59,230 bases of DNA from NCBI RefSeq assembly GCF_018207095.1, contig NZ_QOCZ01000013.1:1-59230 (forward strand), read 5' to 3'. This stretch comes from Nocardiopsis sp. MG754419. Lineage in GTDB: Bacteria > Actinomycetota > Actinomycetes > Streptosporangiales > Streptosporangiaceae. The notes beneath the pieces are model-generated. The model did no database searches. It was not told where the DNA came from and worked only from the letters and a program-made list of their open reading frames with translations. Below, piece by piece: positions 1 to 8,044 of the stretch. How positions within the stretch are numbered: position 1 is the first letter of the stretch; every line of letters begins with the position of its first letter. The position numbers and the translations under genes were made by a program.

Positions 1-2443
1 CGTGGTCGCTGACCTGGTCGTGGAACTCGGAGTTGATCCGTGCGATCGCGTAGTCGACCCGGCCGGCCAGGGCGCCGTTGACCAGGATGTGGTCGAGGGC
101 CTGGGAGTTGCCGTCGAAGACGTAGTTGTAGCCCTCGTTCGGCTCCAACAGGTCCACCATCGGGTTGGTGAGGGCACCGTCCCCGGTGAGGATGTCCAGG
201 GTGCGCGAGAACTGGAAGTCGTTCAGGTCGCCCATCACCACGAGGTTCGCGTCGGGGTCGACGGCCAGGAGTTCGTCGGCGAACTCGCGGACGAGTGCGG
301 CCTGGGCGTTGCGCTGGTCCTCACTGGTGCGGCGCGGCGGCTGGTGGACGCCGTGCAGGGACTGGTCCCCGCCCTTGGCGTTGAAGTGGTTGGTGACCAC
401 GTACACGTCGCGGTTGAGGGCACGGAAGTGGCCGACCAACGGCTTGCGGCTGGACGCCCAGGCGTCGTCCTCGGGGCTGATCCGGCCCGGGGAGACGGAG
501 AGTTCGGCCCCGCGTTCGCCCTCGACGACCTCCACCGCGGTGGTGGCGTCACCGCCCTCGACGTCCACGAACTGAACCCTGTCCGGGTCGAAGAGGAAGG
601 CGTTGCGGATGTTGCCGCCGGGGACACCACCGTCCCGGTTGTTCTCCGGGCTGATCTGGCGCCACTCGTAGGAGGGACCGCCGGCCTCGACGATGGCGTC
701 CACGAGACGGTCCAGGGTGACGTCGGCGTCCACCACTCCGTCGTTGGTCTCGCTGCTGTTGTCCTGGATCTCCTCCAGGCCGACGATGTCGGGTGTGCCG
801 AGATAGTCCACGAACCCCTCGGCGAGGGCGTCGAAGTCCTCCTGGGCGTCGGCGCCACCGAGGTTCTCGACGTTGTAGGTGGCGACGGCGATCTCGTGCC
901 GTTCGGTCGCCCGGACGGGCCGCCGTTCGAGGTCACCGGAGACGTGCTCGCCCAGGGTCGTGGCGCGGACGAGGTAGCCGCCGAACCGGCTGTAGTAGAC
1001 GGGGCCCTCGGTGACGCCGACGAGGGTGTCCCCCACGTTCGCCTCCGGGAACGGCCGGACCTCACGGTCCAGCAGCGACTCGATCTTGACGCGGCCGCTG
1101 TTCGGGTCGTCGTAGGAGCCGTAGTGGGTGCCGCCGTTGGCGGTGGGGTTCTCCTCGGGACGCGTGGTCACCCAGAGGGCGTCGTAACCGTCGGTGGGGG
1201 CGACGACGGGGGCGTCCTCGACCCGGACGAGCATGTGCTCGTGGGCCGCCCAGAAGTCGAGCGTGTAGGTGTCGGGCTCCAGTTCCAGTCCGGTGATGTC
1301 GCCGTCCGGCTCGGGAGCGTAGGTCGTGGGGAGGGTGTCCTCCTTGAGCACGACCGCCTCGGGCAGGTCGTTGTCGCGCGAGAGCGTGGTCCAGCGGGCC
1401 TGGTCGAGCTGGGTGATGCTCTGTGCGCCGGCCTGGGGGCGGTACTCGCTCACCCGTCCGGCCGCCAGGACCTCGTCGCCGACGGCGACGTCGGGGGTGG
1501 TGGAGCCGGTGAAGACGAACAGCGCCTCGCTGGTGCGGGGGTCGTCGTCGCCCTCGGGGTCCTGGAACCAGAAGCCCTGCGCGCTGCCGAAGCCCGCGAC
1601 CGCGGTGACCACACCCGGCAGTCCGGTGACCTGCTCCCCCACCAGAGGTGAGGTGCGCGTGATCCCCTGCACGTCGTGGATGCGCAGGTCCCCCGGCTCG
1701 ACCGGGACGTCGGGGTCGCCGCCGCCCGGTCCCTCGACGGTCTCTCCCACGCTGTTGGTGGGCGTGGGGGCGCCCACGGTGAAGTCGGCGGAGTTGTCCC
1801 CGGTGTCACGGAAGGCGGCGTCACGGGAGACGGAGGTGGTGTTGCCGGTGCCGGCGGCGGGCGCTCCTGCGTGGACGACGGCGCCCCCGTAGCCGACGGC
1901 GTCGATGACGGTGGTGTCCTCGGCGCACGTGGCGGCGGTCCGGCACTCGACGGCCGTGGTGCCCTCCACCAGCAGGACCGTGCCCGCGGTGGCGGACATG
2001 TTGGTGCTGCCGGCGGCATCGGGTGTGGGGAGCTCGACCGTGCCGCCGGCCCCGGCGGCCTGGCGGATCAGATAGTGCTCTCCGGCGGGGATCTCCCCGT
2101 CGAGCGCGGTGACCTGGACCTGTGTGGAGGCGGCGGGTCGCGCGGGCAGGTACTGCACGCTCCAGCCGGACAGGTCGATCGCCTCGGCGGTGGGGTTGCC
2201 CAGCTCGACGAAGTCGTGGCGCAGTTCCGCACCGCTGTTGCCCCCTCCCCCGTAGACCTCGCTGACGACGGGCGCGTCGGCGGCGGCCAGGACGGGCACC
2301 GGGGCGACGAGAGTGGCTCCCAGGGCCAGGGCGGCGAGGGTGGCGCCGGTGGCCAGGGGCCGGCGACGCGGGTGCGGCGTGGTGTCCGGGGGCACCGCTC
2401 CGGTCGACGTCGGGGGCCGGGATCTGGAGGAGGTAGAGAACAC
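1..2443 (-). CDS. Secreted ExeM/NucH-type endonuclease with lamin-tail domain (3' end outside window)
   Basis: Reading the minus strand from GTG at 2443 gives 814 codons open to the window edge. The start is supported by GGAG five bases upstream and by a signal peptide (RRR followed by a hydrophobic Ala/Leu stretch, cleavage near residues 52-55). A lamin-tail domain follows at about 57-205 (VVSEVYGGGG, DFVELGN). Next comes an OB-like region typical of ExeM nucleases (VQGITRTSPLVGEQVTGLPG). The endonuclease/exonuclease/phosphatase fold runs from about 515, with ATYNVENL, GLEEIQDN, GDLND (about 738) and QVSDH as the last visible residues. All catalytic motifs are therefore present and only the C-terminus is missing. 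It probably degrades extracellular DNA. A 549-codon plus-strand frame across the same bases is a GC-bias shadow. Confidence 0.88.
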   Translation of the reverse strand, partial: MFSTSSRSRPPTSTGAVPPDTTPHPRRRPLATGATLAALALGATLVAPVPVLAAADAPVVSEVYGGGGNSGAELRHDFVELGNPTAEAIDLSGWSVQYLPARPAASTQVQVTALDGEIPAGEHYLIRQAAGAGGTVELPTPDAAGSTNMSATAGTVLLVEGTTAVECRTAATCAEDTTVIDAVGYGGAVVHAGAPAAGTGNTTSVSRDAAFRDTGDNSADFTVGAPTPTNSVGETVEGPGGGDPDVPVEPGDLRIHDVQGITRTSPLVGEQVTGLPGVVTAVAGFGSAQGFWFQDPEGDDDPRTSEALFVFTGSTTPDVAVGDEVLAAGRVSEYRPQAGAQSITQLDQARWTTLSRDNDLPEAVVLKEDTLPTTYAPEPDGDITGLELEPDTYTLDFWAAHEHMLVRVEDAPVVAPTDGYDALWVTTRPEENPTANGGTHYGSYDDPNSGRVKIESLLDREVRPFPEANVGDTLVGVTEGPVYYSRFGGYLVRATTLGEHVSGDLERRPVRATERHEIAVATYNVENLGGADAQEDFDALAEGFVDYLGTPDIVGLEEIQDNSSETNDGVVDADVTLDRLVDAIVEAGGPSYEWRQISPENNRDGGVPGGNIRNAFLFDPDRVQFVDVEGGDATTAVEVVEGERGAELSVSPGRISPEDDAWASSRKPLVGHFRALNRDVYVVTNHFNAKGGDQSLHGVHQPPRRTSEDQRNAQAALVREFADELLAVDPDANLVVMGDLNDFQFSRTLDILTGDGALTNPMVDLLEPNEGYNYVFDGNSQALDHILVNGALAGRVDYAIARINSEFHDQVSDH

Positions 2444-2552
2444 GTCTACTCCGTTTTCTCCGCTGAGATGGGGGATCGGGGGTTCGTGGACGGCACGGGG
2501 GGTCGTGCGGCCACATCATCGCGGCCGTGGATGTCCACGTGAAGGAGGGGAC

Positions 2553-2588
2553 ATGAAAACGGGACGAAGCGGCACCCGATTGTTGTGA
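2553..2588 (+). CDS. Possible 11-codon mini-ORF with a strong ribosome-binding site
   Basis: ATG at 2553 is preceded by AAGGAGG with four bases between, one of the best Shine-Dalgarno sequences in the window. The frame reads MKTGRSGTRLL and then TGA. No plus-strand gene follows, so it is not an obvious leader peptide for anything here. It may be a real small protein, the relic of a leader, or chance. Confidence 0.25.
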   Translation: MKTGRSGTRLL

Positions 2589-2729
2589 TCCCCCGATGTG
2601 GAGGGCCCCGGACCCGGCCTGGTCCGCCGGGTTCGGGACCCACCGGTCGAGACCGGTTCAGTCCAGGCCCGCCCGTCCGGCGTTGACCGGGTGGACGAGG
2701 GAGGTGTCCAGGTCGAGCGGGTCGTCGTC

Positions 2730-2762
2730 GGGGCGCGCAAGGGGTTCTCCCTCGCGCGCCCC
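2730..2762 (-). terminator. Hairpin terminator after pnkp
   Basis: GGGGCGCGC and GCGCGCCCC form a 9-bp stem, continued inside by AGGG/CCCT after one mismatch. It starts 20 bases past the pnkp stop and has no U-tract, as is usual for actinobacterial terminators. Confidence 0.65.
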
Positions 2763-2782
2763 GCCCGATCACACCGTGGACG

Positions 2783-5377
2783 TCACAGACGCGGGTCGAC
2801 CGGTTCGGTCTCCAGCGCCAGCAGGGCGAAGACCGGCTCGTGCACCCGCCACAGCGGTTCGCCGGCGGCGGCCCGGGACAGGGCCGTCAGCCCGAGTTTG
2901 TGTTCGCGCATGGCCAGCCCGGACTTGCGGCCCAGACTGCGCCCCTTGAGCACCTGGAGCCGCTCGGGGTCGGTGTAGTCCGCGCCGTAGACGATCCTCA
3001 GGTACTCGGGGCCGCGGACCTTGAGCCCGGGCTGCGCCAGGCCCTTGCGGCTCTGGGCACGGGCACCGAGCAACGGCTTGACCACGATGCCCTCGCCGCC
3101 CGCGTCGACCATCTCCCTCCACCAGTCGGCGGCGGCCGCGCGGGCGTCGCCGTCGGTGGTGTCCACCACGCGGTAGCGGGTGCGGTGGATCATCGGGTGG
3201 GCGTCGGCCAACCGCTCGGCCACCCCCATGTGCCACAGGTGGTCGGCGTCGGTGTGGTCGCGCCCCTCGGACGCGAGCAGCATGAACGGGGCGAAGCGCA
3301 GCCCCCGCACACCGTCGGTCTCCCACGTGTAGCGGCGGTAGACGTCGCTGAACGCGTCCATCTGCCGGGTGCGCCGTTCGATGGTCGAGGCGAGCCCGGA
3401 CACGTCCACGCCGCGTTCGGCGGCGGCGGCCAGCGCCGCCCCGGCCGCGGGCAACGAGGCCCGCGCCGCGGCGCCCACGGCCGCGTACTGCTCACGGATG
3501 AGCGCGCCCGCCTTGGCCGACCACGGCAGCAGTTCCCCGTCCAGGGCGACCCAGTCGGTACCGAGTGCGTCCCAGAGTCCGGCGTCGGTGACCGCGCGAC
3601 GCAGCTCGTCGACCACGGCCCGCTGCCGTTCGGGGTCCTTGAAGAACGGACGGCCCGTGCGGGTGTGGACGGTGCCGAGTTCGCCGGGGACGAACCGCCG
3701 CGCGGCGGCCTTCTCGTCCCGGCAGAGCACCGCCACCGCCCGCGAGCCCATGTGCTTCTCCTGGCAGATCACCTGGTCGACGCCGGAGTTCCGATAGGAG
3801 GTGAAGGCCTCCGCGGGGTGCTCCAGCAGACCGGGGTCGGCCGCGGTGGGCGCGGGCGCCATCGTCGGCGGCAGGTACACCAGCCACCGGGGGTCGACCG
3901 AGAAACGGCTCATCACCTCCAGCGCGGCCATGGCGCTCTCCGCGCTCGCCCGGACGGTGCCCTCCTCGGTCCGGACGAACATGCCGGCGTGGAGGTCGCC
4001 CATGCCGACGTCGGCGATGTCGAGGGCACCGCCGGCGCTCTCCTCGGCACCCTTCGACCGCGTGTCCGCCAGAGGGCGCACCGGTGCGTACCAGACGCGC
4101 TCGGCGTCCACGTCGACGATCTCGCGTTCGGGGTAGCGCAGCGCGGTGAGCCGGCCGCCGAACACGCAGCCGGTGTCCAGGCAGATGGTGTTGTTGAGCC
4201 ACTCGGCCTTGTCGGTGGGCACGTGCCCGTACACGACCATGGCCCGGCCCCGGTAGTCGCGGGCCCAGGGCAGGCGCACGGGCAGACCGAACTCGTCGGT
4301 CTCCCCGGTGGTCTGGCCGTACAGGGCGAAGGAGCGCACCCGGCCGGACGCCCGACCGTGGTACTCCTCCTTGAGCCCGGCGTGGGCCACGACGAGTCTC
4401 CCCTCGTCCAGGATCAGGTGGCTGACGAGACCGTCGCAGAACTCCAGGACCCGCGCGCGGAACTCCTCGCTCTCGGCGCCCAGCTGCTCGACGGTCTCGG
4501 CGAGACCATGGGAGATCCGGCCCGTGCCCTTCGTCAGGTGGCGGACCAGCTTGTTCTCGTGGTTGCCGGGCACACAGAGGGCGTCGCCGTCGGCGACCAT
4601 CCCCATGACCAGGCGCAACACGCCGGGGGTGTCGGGGCCACGGTCCACGAGGTCACCGACGAACACGGCGGTGCGCCCCTCGGGGTGGTGCGCGCCGACG
4701 GCACGGCCCTGCTCGTCACGGCGCGTCGCGTAGCCGAGTTCGCCGAGCAGGCTCTCCAGCTCCGCACGGCACCCGTGCACGTCACCGATGATGTCGAAGG
4801 GTCCGGTGAGCTCGGTCCGGTCGGGCCAGGGGCGCTCCAGGTCGATCCGGACGGCGGCGATCTCCTCCTCGCTCTTGAGGTGGTGCACCTTGCGCACGCC
4901 CTCGCGCGCCATGTGCCGGAGCCCGTCGCTCATGTCCCGGTGCTGGCGGCGCACGACCTGGTCGCTGAAGTTCCGGTCGGTCCGCACGCGGTTGCGCTCC
5001 ACGGCCACGCCCACCGGCACGTCGAGCACGATGGCGGTGGTGAGGACGTTGTTGTCCTTGGCGATGCGGATGAGGTGTTCGCGCGCCTTGCGCTGGACGT
5101 TGGTGGCGTCCACGACGGTGAGCAGGCCCCGGCGCAGACGGATGTCCACGATGCGGCCCAGCAGCGCGAAGGCGTCGGCGGTGGCGGACTGGTCGTTCTC
5201 GTCGTCGGCGACCACCCCGCGGCAGAAGTCGGAGCCGATCACCTGGGTGGGCCCGAAATGCGCGGCGGCGAAGGTCGACTTGCCCGACCCGGAGACCCCG
5301 ACCAGCAGGACCAGCCCCATCCGGGGCACGCCGAGCACGCGGGGCTCGCGGGCCGCCTCCGGTTTCGTCTCGGTCAT
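2783..5377 (-). CDS. pnkp: Polynucleotide kinase-phosphatase-ligase Pnkp (RNA repair)
   Basis: This 864-residue protein has the three-part layout of bacterial Pnkp, whose Clostridium thermocellum member is of similar length. The kinase is N-terminal with P-loop GVSGSGKST at 27-35. The calcineurin-like phosphatase follows at about 190-400 with GDVHG, GDLVDRGPDT and GNHEN. The C-terminal adenylyltransferase carries KHMGSRAV near 541, whose lysine is the expected AMP acceptor. In the known system Pnkp heals 5'-OH and 2',3'-cyclic phosphate ends, and the ligase works only with Hen1. The ATG at 5377 overlaps the hen1 stop as ATGA, so the two are translationally coupled. The frame is open 44 codons further upstream, but that part is hen1 in another frame. 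Confidence 0.93.
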   Translation of the reverse strand: MTETKPEAAREPRVLGVPRMGLVLLVGVSGSGKSTFAAAHFGPTQVIGSDFCRGVVADDENDQSATADAFALLGRIVDIRLRRGLLTVVDATNVQRKAREHLIRIAKDNNVLTTAIVLDVPVGVAVERNRVRTDRNFSDQVVRRQHRDMSDGLRHMAREGVRKVHHLKSEEEIAAVRIDLERPWPDRTELTGPFDIIGDVHGCRAELESLLGELGYATRRDEQGRAVGAHHPEGRTAVFVGDLVDRGPDTPGVLRLVMGMVADGDALCVPGNHENKLVRHLTKGTGRISHGLAETVEQLGAESEEFRARVLEFCDGLVSHLILDEGRLVVAHAGLKEEYHGRASGRVRSFALYGQTTGETDEFGLPVRLPWARDYRGRAMVVYGHVPTDKAEWLNNTICLDTGCVFGGRLTALRYPEREIVDVDAERVWYAPVRPLADTRSKGAEESAGGALDIADVGMGDLHAGMFVRTEEGTVRASAESAMAALEVMSRFSVDPRWLVYLPPTMAPAPTAADPGLLEHPAEAFTSYRNSGVDQVICQEKHMGSRAVAVLCRDEKAAARRFVPGELGTVHTRTGRPFFKDPERQRAVVDELRRAVTDAGLWDALGTDWVALDGELLPWSAKAGALIREQYAAVGAAARASLPAAGAALAAAAERGVDVSGLASTIERRTRQMDAFSDVYRRYTWETDGVRGLRFAPFMLLASEGRDHTDADHLWHMGVAERLADAHPMIHRTRYRVVDTTDGDARAAAADWWREMVDAGGEGIVVKPLLGARAQSRKGLAQPGLKVRGPEYLRIVYGADYTDPERLQVLKGRSLGRKSGLAMREHKLGLTALSRAAAGEPLWRVHEPVFALLALETEPVDPRL

Positions 5378-6879
5378 CGGGTGAAGACTCCCATCTGGGT
5401 CGGGGCCCCGTCCTCGGGGTGTTCGGTGCCGACCGGCAGGTACCGGACGGTGTAGCCGTACTTCTCGGCGACCCGGTCGGCCCAGGCGGTGAACTCGGCC
5501 CGGGTCCACTCGAACCGGTGGTCGGCGTGGCGCAGGGCGCCTTCGGCGAGCCCCTCGTAGTGGCGGTTGTGTTCGATGTTGGGTGTGGTGACCACGACGA
5601 CACGGGGTGCCGCCTCACCGAAGACGACGTCCTCCATGGCGGGCAGCCGGGAGGGATCGAGGTGTTCGACGACCTCCATCAGGACGGCGGCGTCGTGGCC
5701 GTGGAAGCGCTGGTCGCGGTAGACCACCGAGCCCAGGACCAGGTCGACGCGGGGGCGCTCGGTCCTGCCGGGGTCGTCGACGAACAGGGGACGGTGACCG
5801 CGGCCGCCACCCGGATCGCAGCCCTTGCAGAGCCGGCGATGGGCGATCTCCAGGCTGCCCAGGTGGACGTCGACCCCGGTGATCCTCTCCAGGGTCCGGT
5901 CGCGGACCAGGCGCCCCAGCAGCTTTCCGCCACCGCACCCCAGGTCGACGACGCTGGTGACGTTCTCGGCCGCCAGCACGGACGTGATCGCGTCCGCCCG
6001 CCGCTCGGCCAGGGACGGCTCGCGCTCCTCGACCGCCGGGTCGGTGGGGACCGGCGCGGCCGTGCCCTCCCCGCTCTCCTCGCTCCTCTCGGTCTCCTGT
6101 CCCTCGGCCTCGGCGAGGCGGGACAGGGCCGTGCGCACGTACCGCTCGCGGCGGGCCAGGTAGCGGCGGGTGATCCACTCGCGTTCGGGGTGCGCGACCA
6201 GCCAGCCCGCGCCGTCCTCACCGTCGACCCCGTCGACGGGGGCGCCGCCCGCACGCAGCAGCTTGTCGATCTCGGTGGAGTCCACCCAGTAGTGCTTGTC
6301 GCCGCCCTCCATGGCGGGCAGCAGCACGTACAGGTGGCTGAGCGCCTCGGACAGCCGAAGGGTGCCGGTCAGCGTCAGCGACAGGTAGTGCGCGTCGCCC
6401 GACTCGGGCAGTTCCGGGTCCAGCGGCACCGGCTCGGCGCGCACCGTCCAGCCGAGCGGCTCGAACAGGGCGCGCGCCCGGTCGGGACCGGGCCGACACG
6501 GCACCGCGGGCAGGTGCAGTTCCAGGGGGAGGGCTGTGGCGGCCAGCTCGGGGCGACGTTCGCACACACCCCGGATCGCGGTCCGCAGCACCCGGCCCAG
6601 CGCGACCGTGAACAGGGACGACGAGGCGTAGGGGCGGTCGTTGACGTACTGGGCGAGGGAGAAGTCCGGCGTGCTCACCGACGTCCGCGCGCGCAACAGC
6701 GCCTGTGGGTCCACCTCCAGCAACAGCGCGGCCGTGCACCGTTCCTCGGTGGCCTCGGGGTAGAACACGTGCGCCGTCCCGAAGGACTGCTCGTAGCTCT
6801 GCGCCTTGTCGGGATGCTTGTGCAGCAGGTACCCGAGGTCGGTCGCGGGTCGGGCCGTGGTCGTGATCGTCAGTAGCAC
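5374..6879 (-). CDS. hen1: 3'-terminal RNA ribose 2'-O-methyltransferase Hen1 (RNA repair)
   Basis: This 501-residue protein begins MLLTITTTARPATDLGYLL from a GTG codon, the N-terminal pattern I associate with bacterial Hen1. The N-terminal half is the Pnkp-interacting and ligase-activating region in the family. The C-terminal half is a SAM methyltransferase with VVDLGCGGG near 309, the metal-binding EVVEHLDPSRL near 398 and the conserved HRFEWTR further on. Hen1 methylates the 2'-OH at the break before ligation, so that the repaired RNA resists a second ribotoxin cut. An acidic linker (about 240-280) separates the halves. No Shine-Dalgarno precedes the GTG. The TPR-like gene ends 43 bases upstream on the same strand. 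Confidence 0.93.
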   Translation of the reverse strand: MLLTITTTARPATDLGYLLHKHPDKAQSYEQSFGTAHVFYPEATEERCTAALLLEVDPQALLRARTSVSTPDFSLAQYVNDRPYASSSLFTVALGRVLRTAIRGVCERRPELAATALPLELHLPAVPCRPGPDRARALFEPLGWTVRAEPVPLDPELPESGDAHYLSLTLTGTLRLSEALSHLYVLLPAMEGGDKHYWVDSTEIDKLLRAGGAPVDGVDGEDGAGWLVAHPEREWITRRYLARRERYVRTALSRLAEAEGQETERSEESGEGTAAPVPTDPAVEEREPSLAERRADAITSVLAAENVTSVVDLGCGGGKLLGRLVRDRTLERITGVDVHLGSLEIAHRRLCKGCDPGGGRGHRPLFVDDPGRTERPRVDLVLGSVVYRDQRFHGHDAAVLMEVVEHLDPSRLPAMEDVVFGEAAPRVVVVTTPNIEHNRHYEGLAEGALRHADHRFEWTRAEFTAWADRVAEKYGYTVRYLPVGTEHPEDGAPTQMGVFTR

Positions 6880-6922
6880 TCGTGCATTGTGGCCGAACGA
6901 CCAGGCCGGGAACCAGTACTTT

Positions 6923-7957
6923 TCAGGCGGCGCCGGTGTCGACCTCGGGCGCCCGGCGGGGGTCCACGCCCAGTTCGGCCATGGCGAGGGCGATCTCGGC
7001 GCGCGCGGGCCCGAAGAAGGACCAGGGGATCTCGCCGGCGAACCGACCGACCATGCCCAGGTGCCACCGGGCCGGTTCGGTGCGCCCCGACCGGTGGAAC
7101 GCCCAGGCGAACAGGTGGTGCGCCTGCACGTCGCGCACGTGCGGCACGGCGGCCGACGCCCAGTCCCGGGCGAGCACGAACAGTTCGTGCACTCCGTCGC
7201 CGTGCAACCGGCCCATGCTCATGGAGGCGATGTAGGGGCTCTTGCCCTCGTCGACGAGGCGGCGCTGCTCCCCCCGCAGGTACTCGGCGTGGGCGAGCGC
7301 CAACAGCGCGGGCAGCGGGGAGCCCTCGGGGGCGGTGTCGGCGGCGGCGCCGGCCGCGGCGAACATCTCCTCGGCGGAGCCGCCCCGACTGGGGGCCAGC
7401 GCACGCACACGGGTCAGGTGCGCGGGCCACAGATGGGGCGCACGGGCGCGCGCCTCGGTCCAGGCGCGTTCCCGTTCGACCCGGTCCCCCAGGCCCATGG
7501 CGACGGTCTGGAGGGCCGCCCAGGGAGCGGCGTCCTCCGGGCCCAGGCGCGCGGCCTCCTCCAGGGGCGGACGCGCCTCGTGCAGAGCGGCGACCACGGC
7601 CTTGCGTTCGGCGTGCCCACCCGAGGGCAGTGCCATGGCGCGGGCCAGCAGGGTGTGCCCCGTCCACAGCAGGGTGTCGGCCGGATCGGCGCCGTCCTCG
7701 ATCAGGGCGGCCACCTCGTCGGGGCGGTCCAGGGCGGCCCGGCCGAGCGCCTCGACCTGGTAGGCCCGCGCCTCGGGGTCCTCGCGGGTCTCCAGCAACA
7801 GCGAGGTGCCCACCTCGACGTCGCCCTCACGGACCGCGGCGCACGCGGCACGTAGGAGCGGATCGGTGCCGAGGGCCCCCGAGACCAACGTCCCCTCCAG
7901 GTCGGAGCCGGTCGGCACCGTCGAGGGCTTCCATCCGAATCGCCACATACCTGCCAT
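6923..7957 (-). CDS. TPR-like helical repeat protein upstream of hen1-pnkp
   Basis: This 344-residue soluble protein is built almost wholly of Ala/Leu/Glu/Arg-rich helices, and its helix pairs resemble tetratricopeptide repeats (for example DTLLWTGHTLLARAMALP and DAAPWAALQTVAMGLGDR). No enzyme motif, signal peptide or membrane segment is visible. ATG at 7957 is the first possible start, and a second ATG lies three codons in. It reads in the same direction as hen1 with a 43-base gap, so it is probably the first gene of an RNA-repair operon. Its role is unknown. A protein-protein scaffold or regulator for Hen1/Pnkp is a guess from position only. Confidence 0.7.
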   Translation of the reverse strand: MAGMWRFGWKPSTVPTGSDLEGTLVSGALGTDPLLRAACAAVREGDVEVGTSLLLETREDPEARAYQVEALGRAALDRPDEVAALIEDGADPADTLLWTGHTLLARAMALPSGGHAERKAVVAALHEARPPLEEAARLGPEDAAPWAALQTVAMGLGDRVERERAWTEARARAPHLWPAHLTRVRALAPSRGGSAEEMFAAAGAAADTAPEGSPLPALLALAHAEYLRGEQRRLVDEGKSPYIASMSMGRLHGDGVHELFVLARDWASAAVPHVRDVQAHHLFAWAFHRSGRTEPARWHLGMVGRFAGEIPWSFFGPARAEIALAMAELGVDPRRAPEVDTGAA

Positions 7958-8000
7958 GTCAGCGAGGTTAGATCATCGGTCGAACGGCCCGGGATGCACG

Positions 8001-8031
8001 AAGGCCCGCCGTCCGGGGGACGGCGGGCCTT
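8001..8031 (-). terminator. Terminator of the TAXI-TRAP operon
   Basis: A 13-bp perfect stem, AAGGCCCGCCGTC with GACGGCGGGCCTT around a 5-base loop, begins 14 bases past the permease stop codon. Confidence 0.75.
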
Positions 8032-8044
8032 GAGGGGGACGGGG

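Larger units (their letters stand above)
2444..2782. other. Intergenic region between the nuclease and pnkp
   Basis: This 339-bp stretch separates two minus-strand genes. It must carry the nuclease promoter, which I cannot place with confidence. It also holds the pnkp terminator (2730-2762), an inverted pair of ACCGGT hexamers (2642-2647 and 2652-2657), and a plus-strand mini-ORF at 2553-2588. Nothing else coding is evident. Confidence 0.6.

Noticed and set aside
2..1651. 549-codon plus-strand open frame at the window start
   Set aside because: It is Val/Gly/Asp-rich with no domain and is antisense to the ExeM-type nuclease, whose frame carries a signal peptide and all catalytic motifs.
2840..6876. 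Long plus-strand frames opposite pnkp and hen1
   Set aside because: No motif or credible start; both minus-strand genes are unambiguous.
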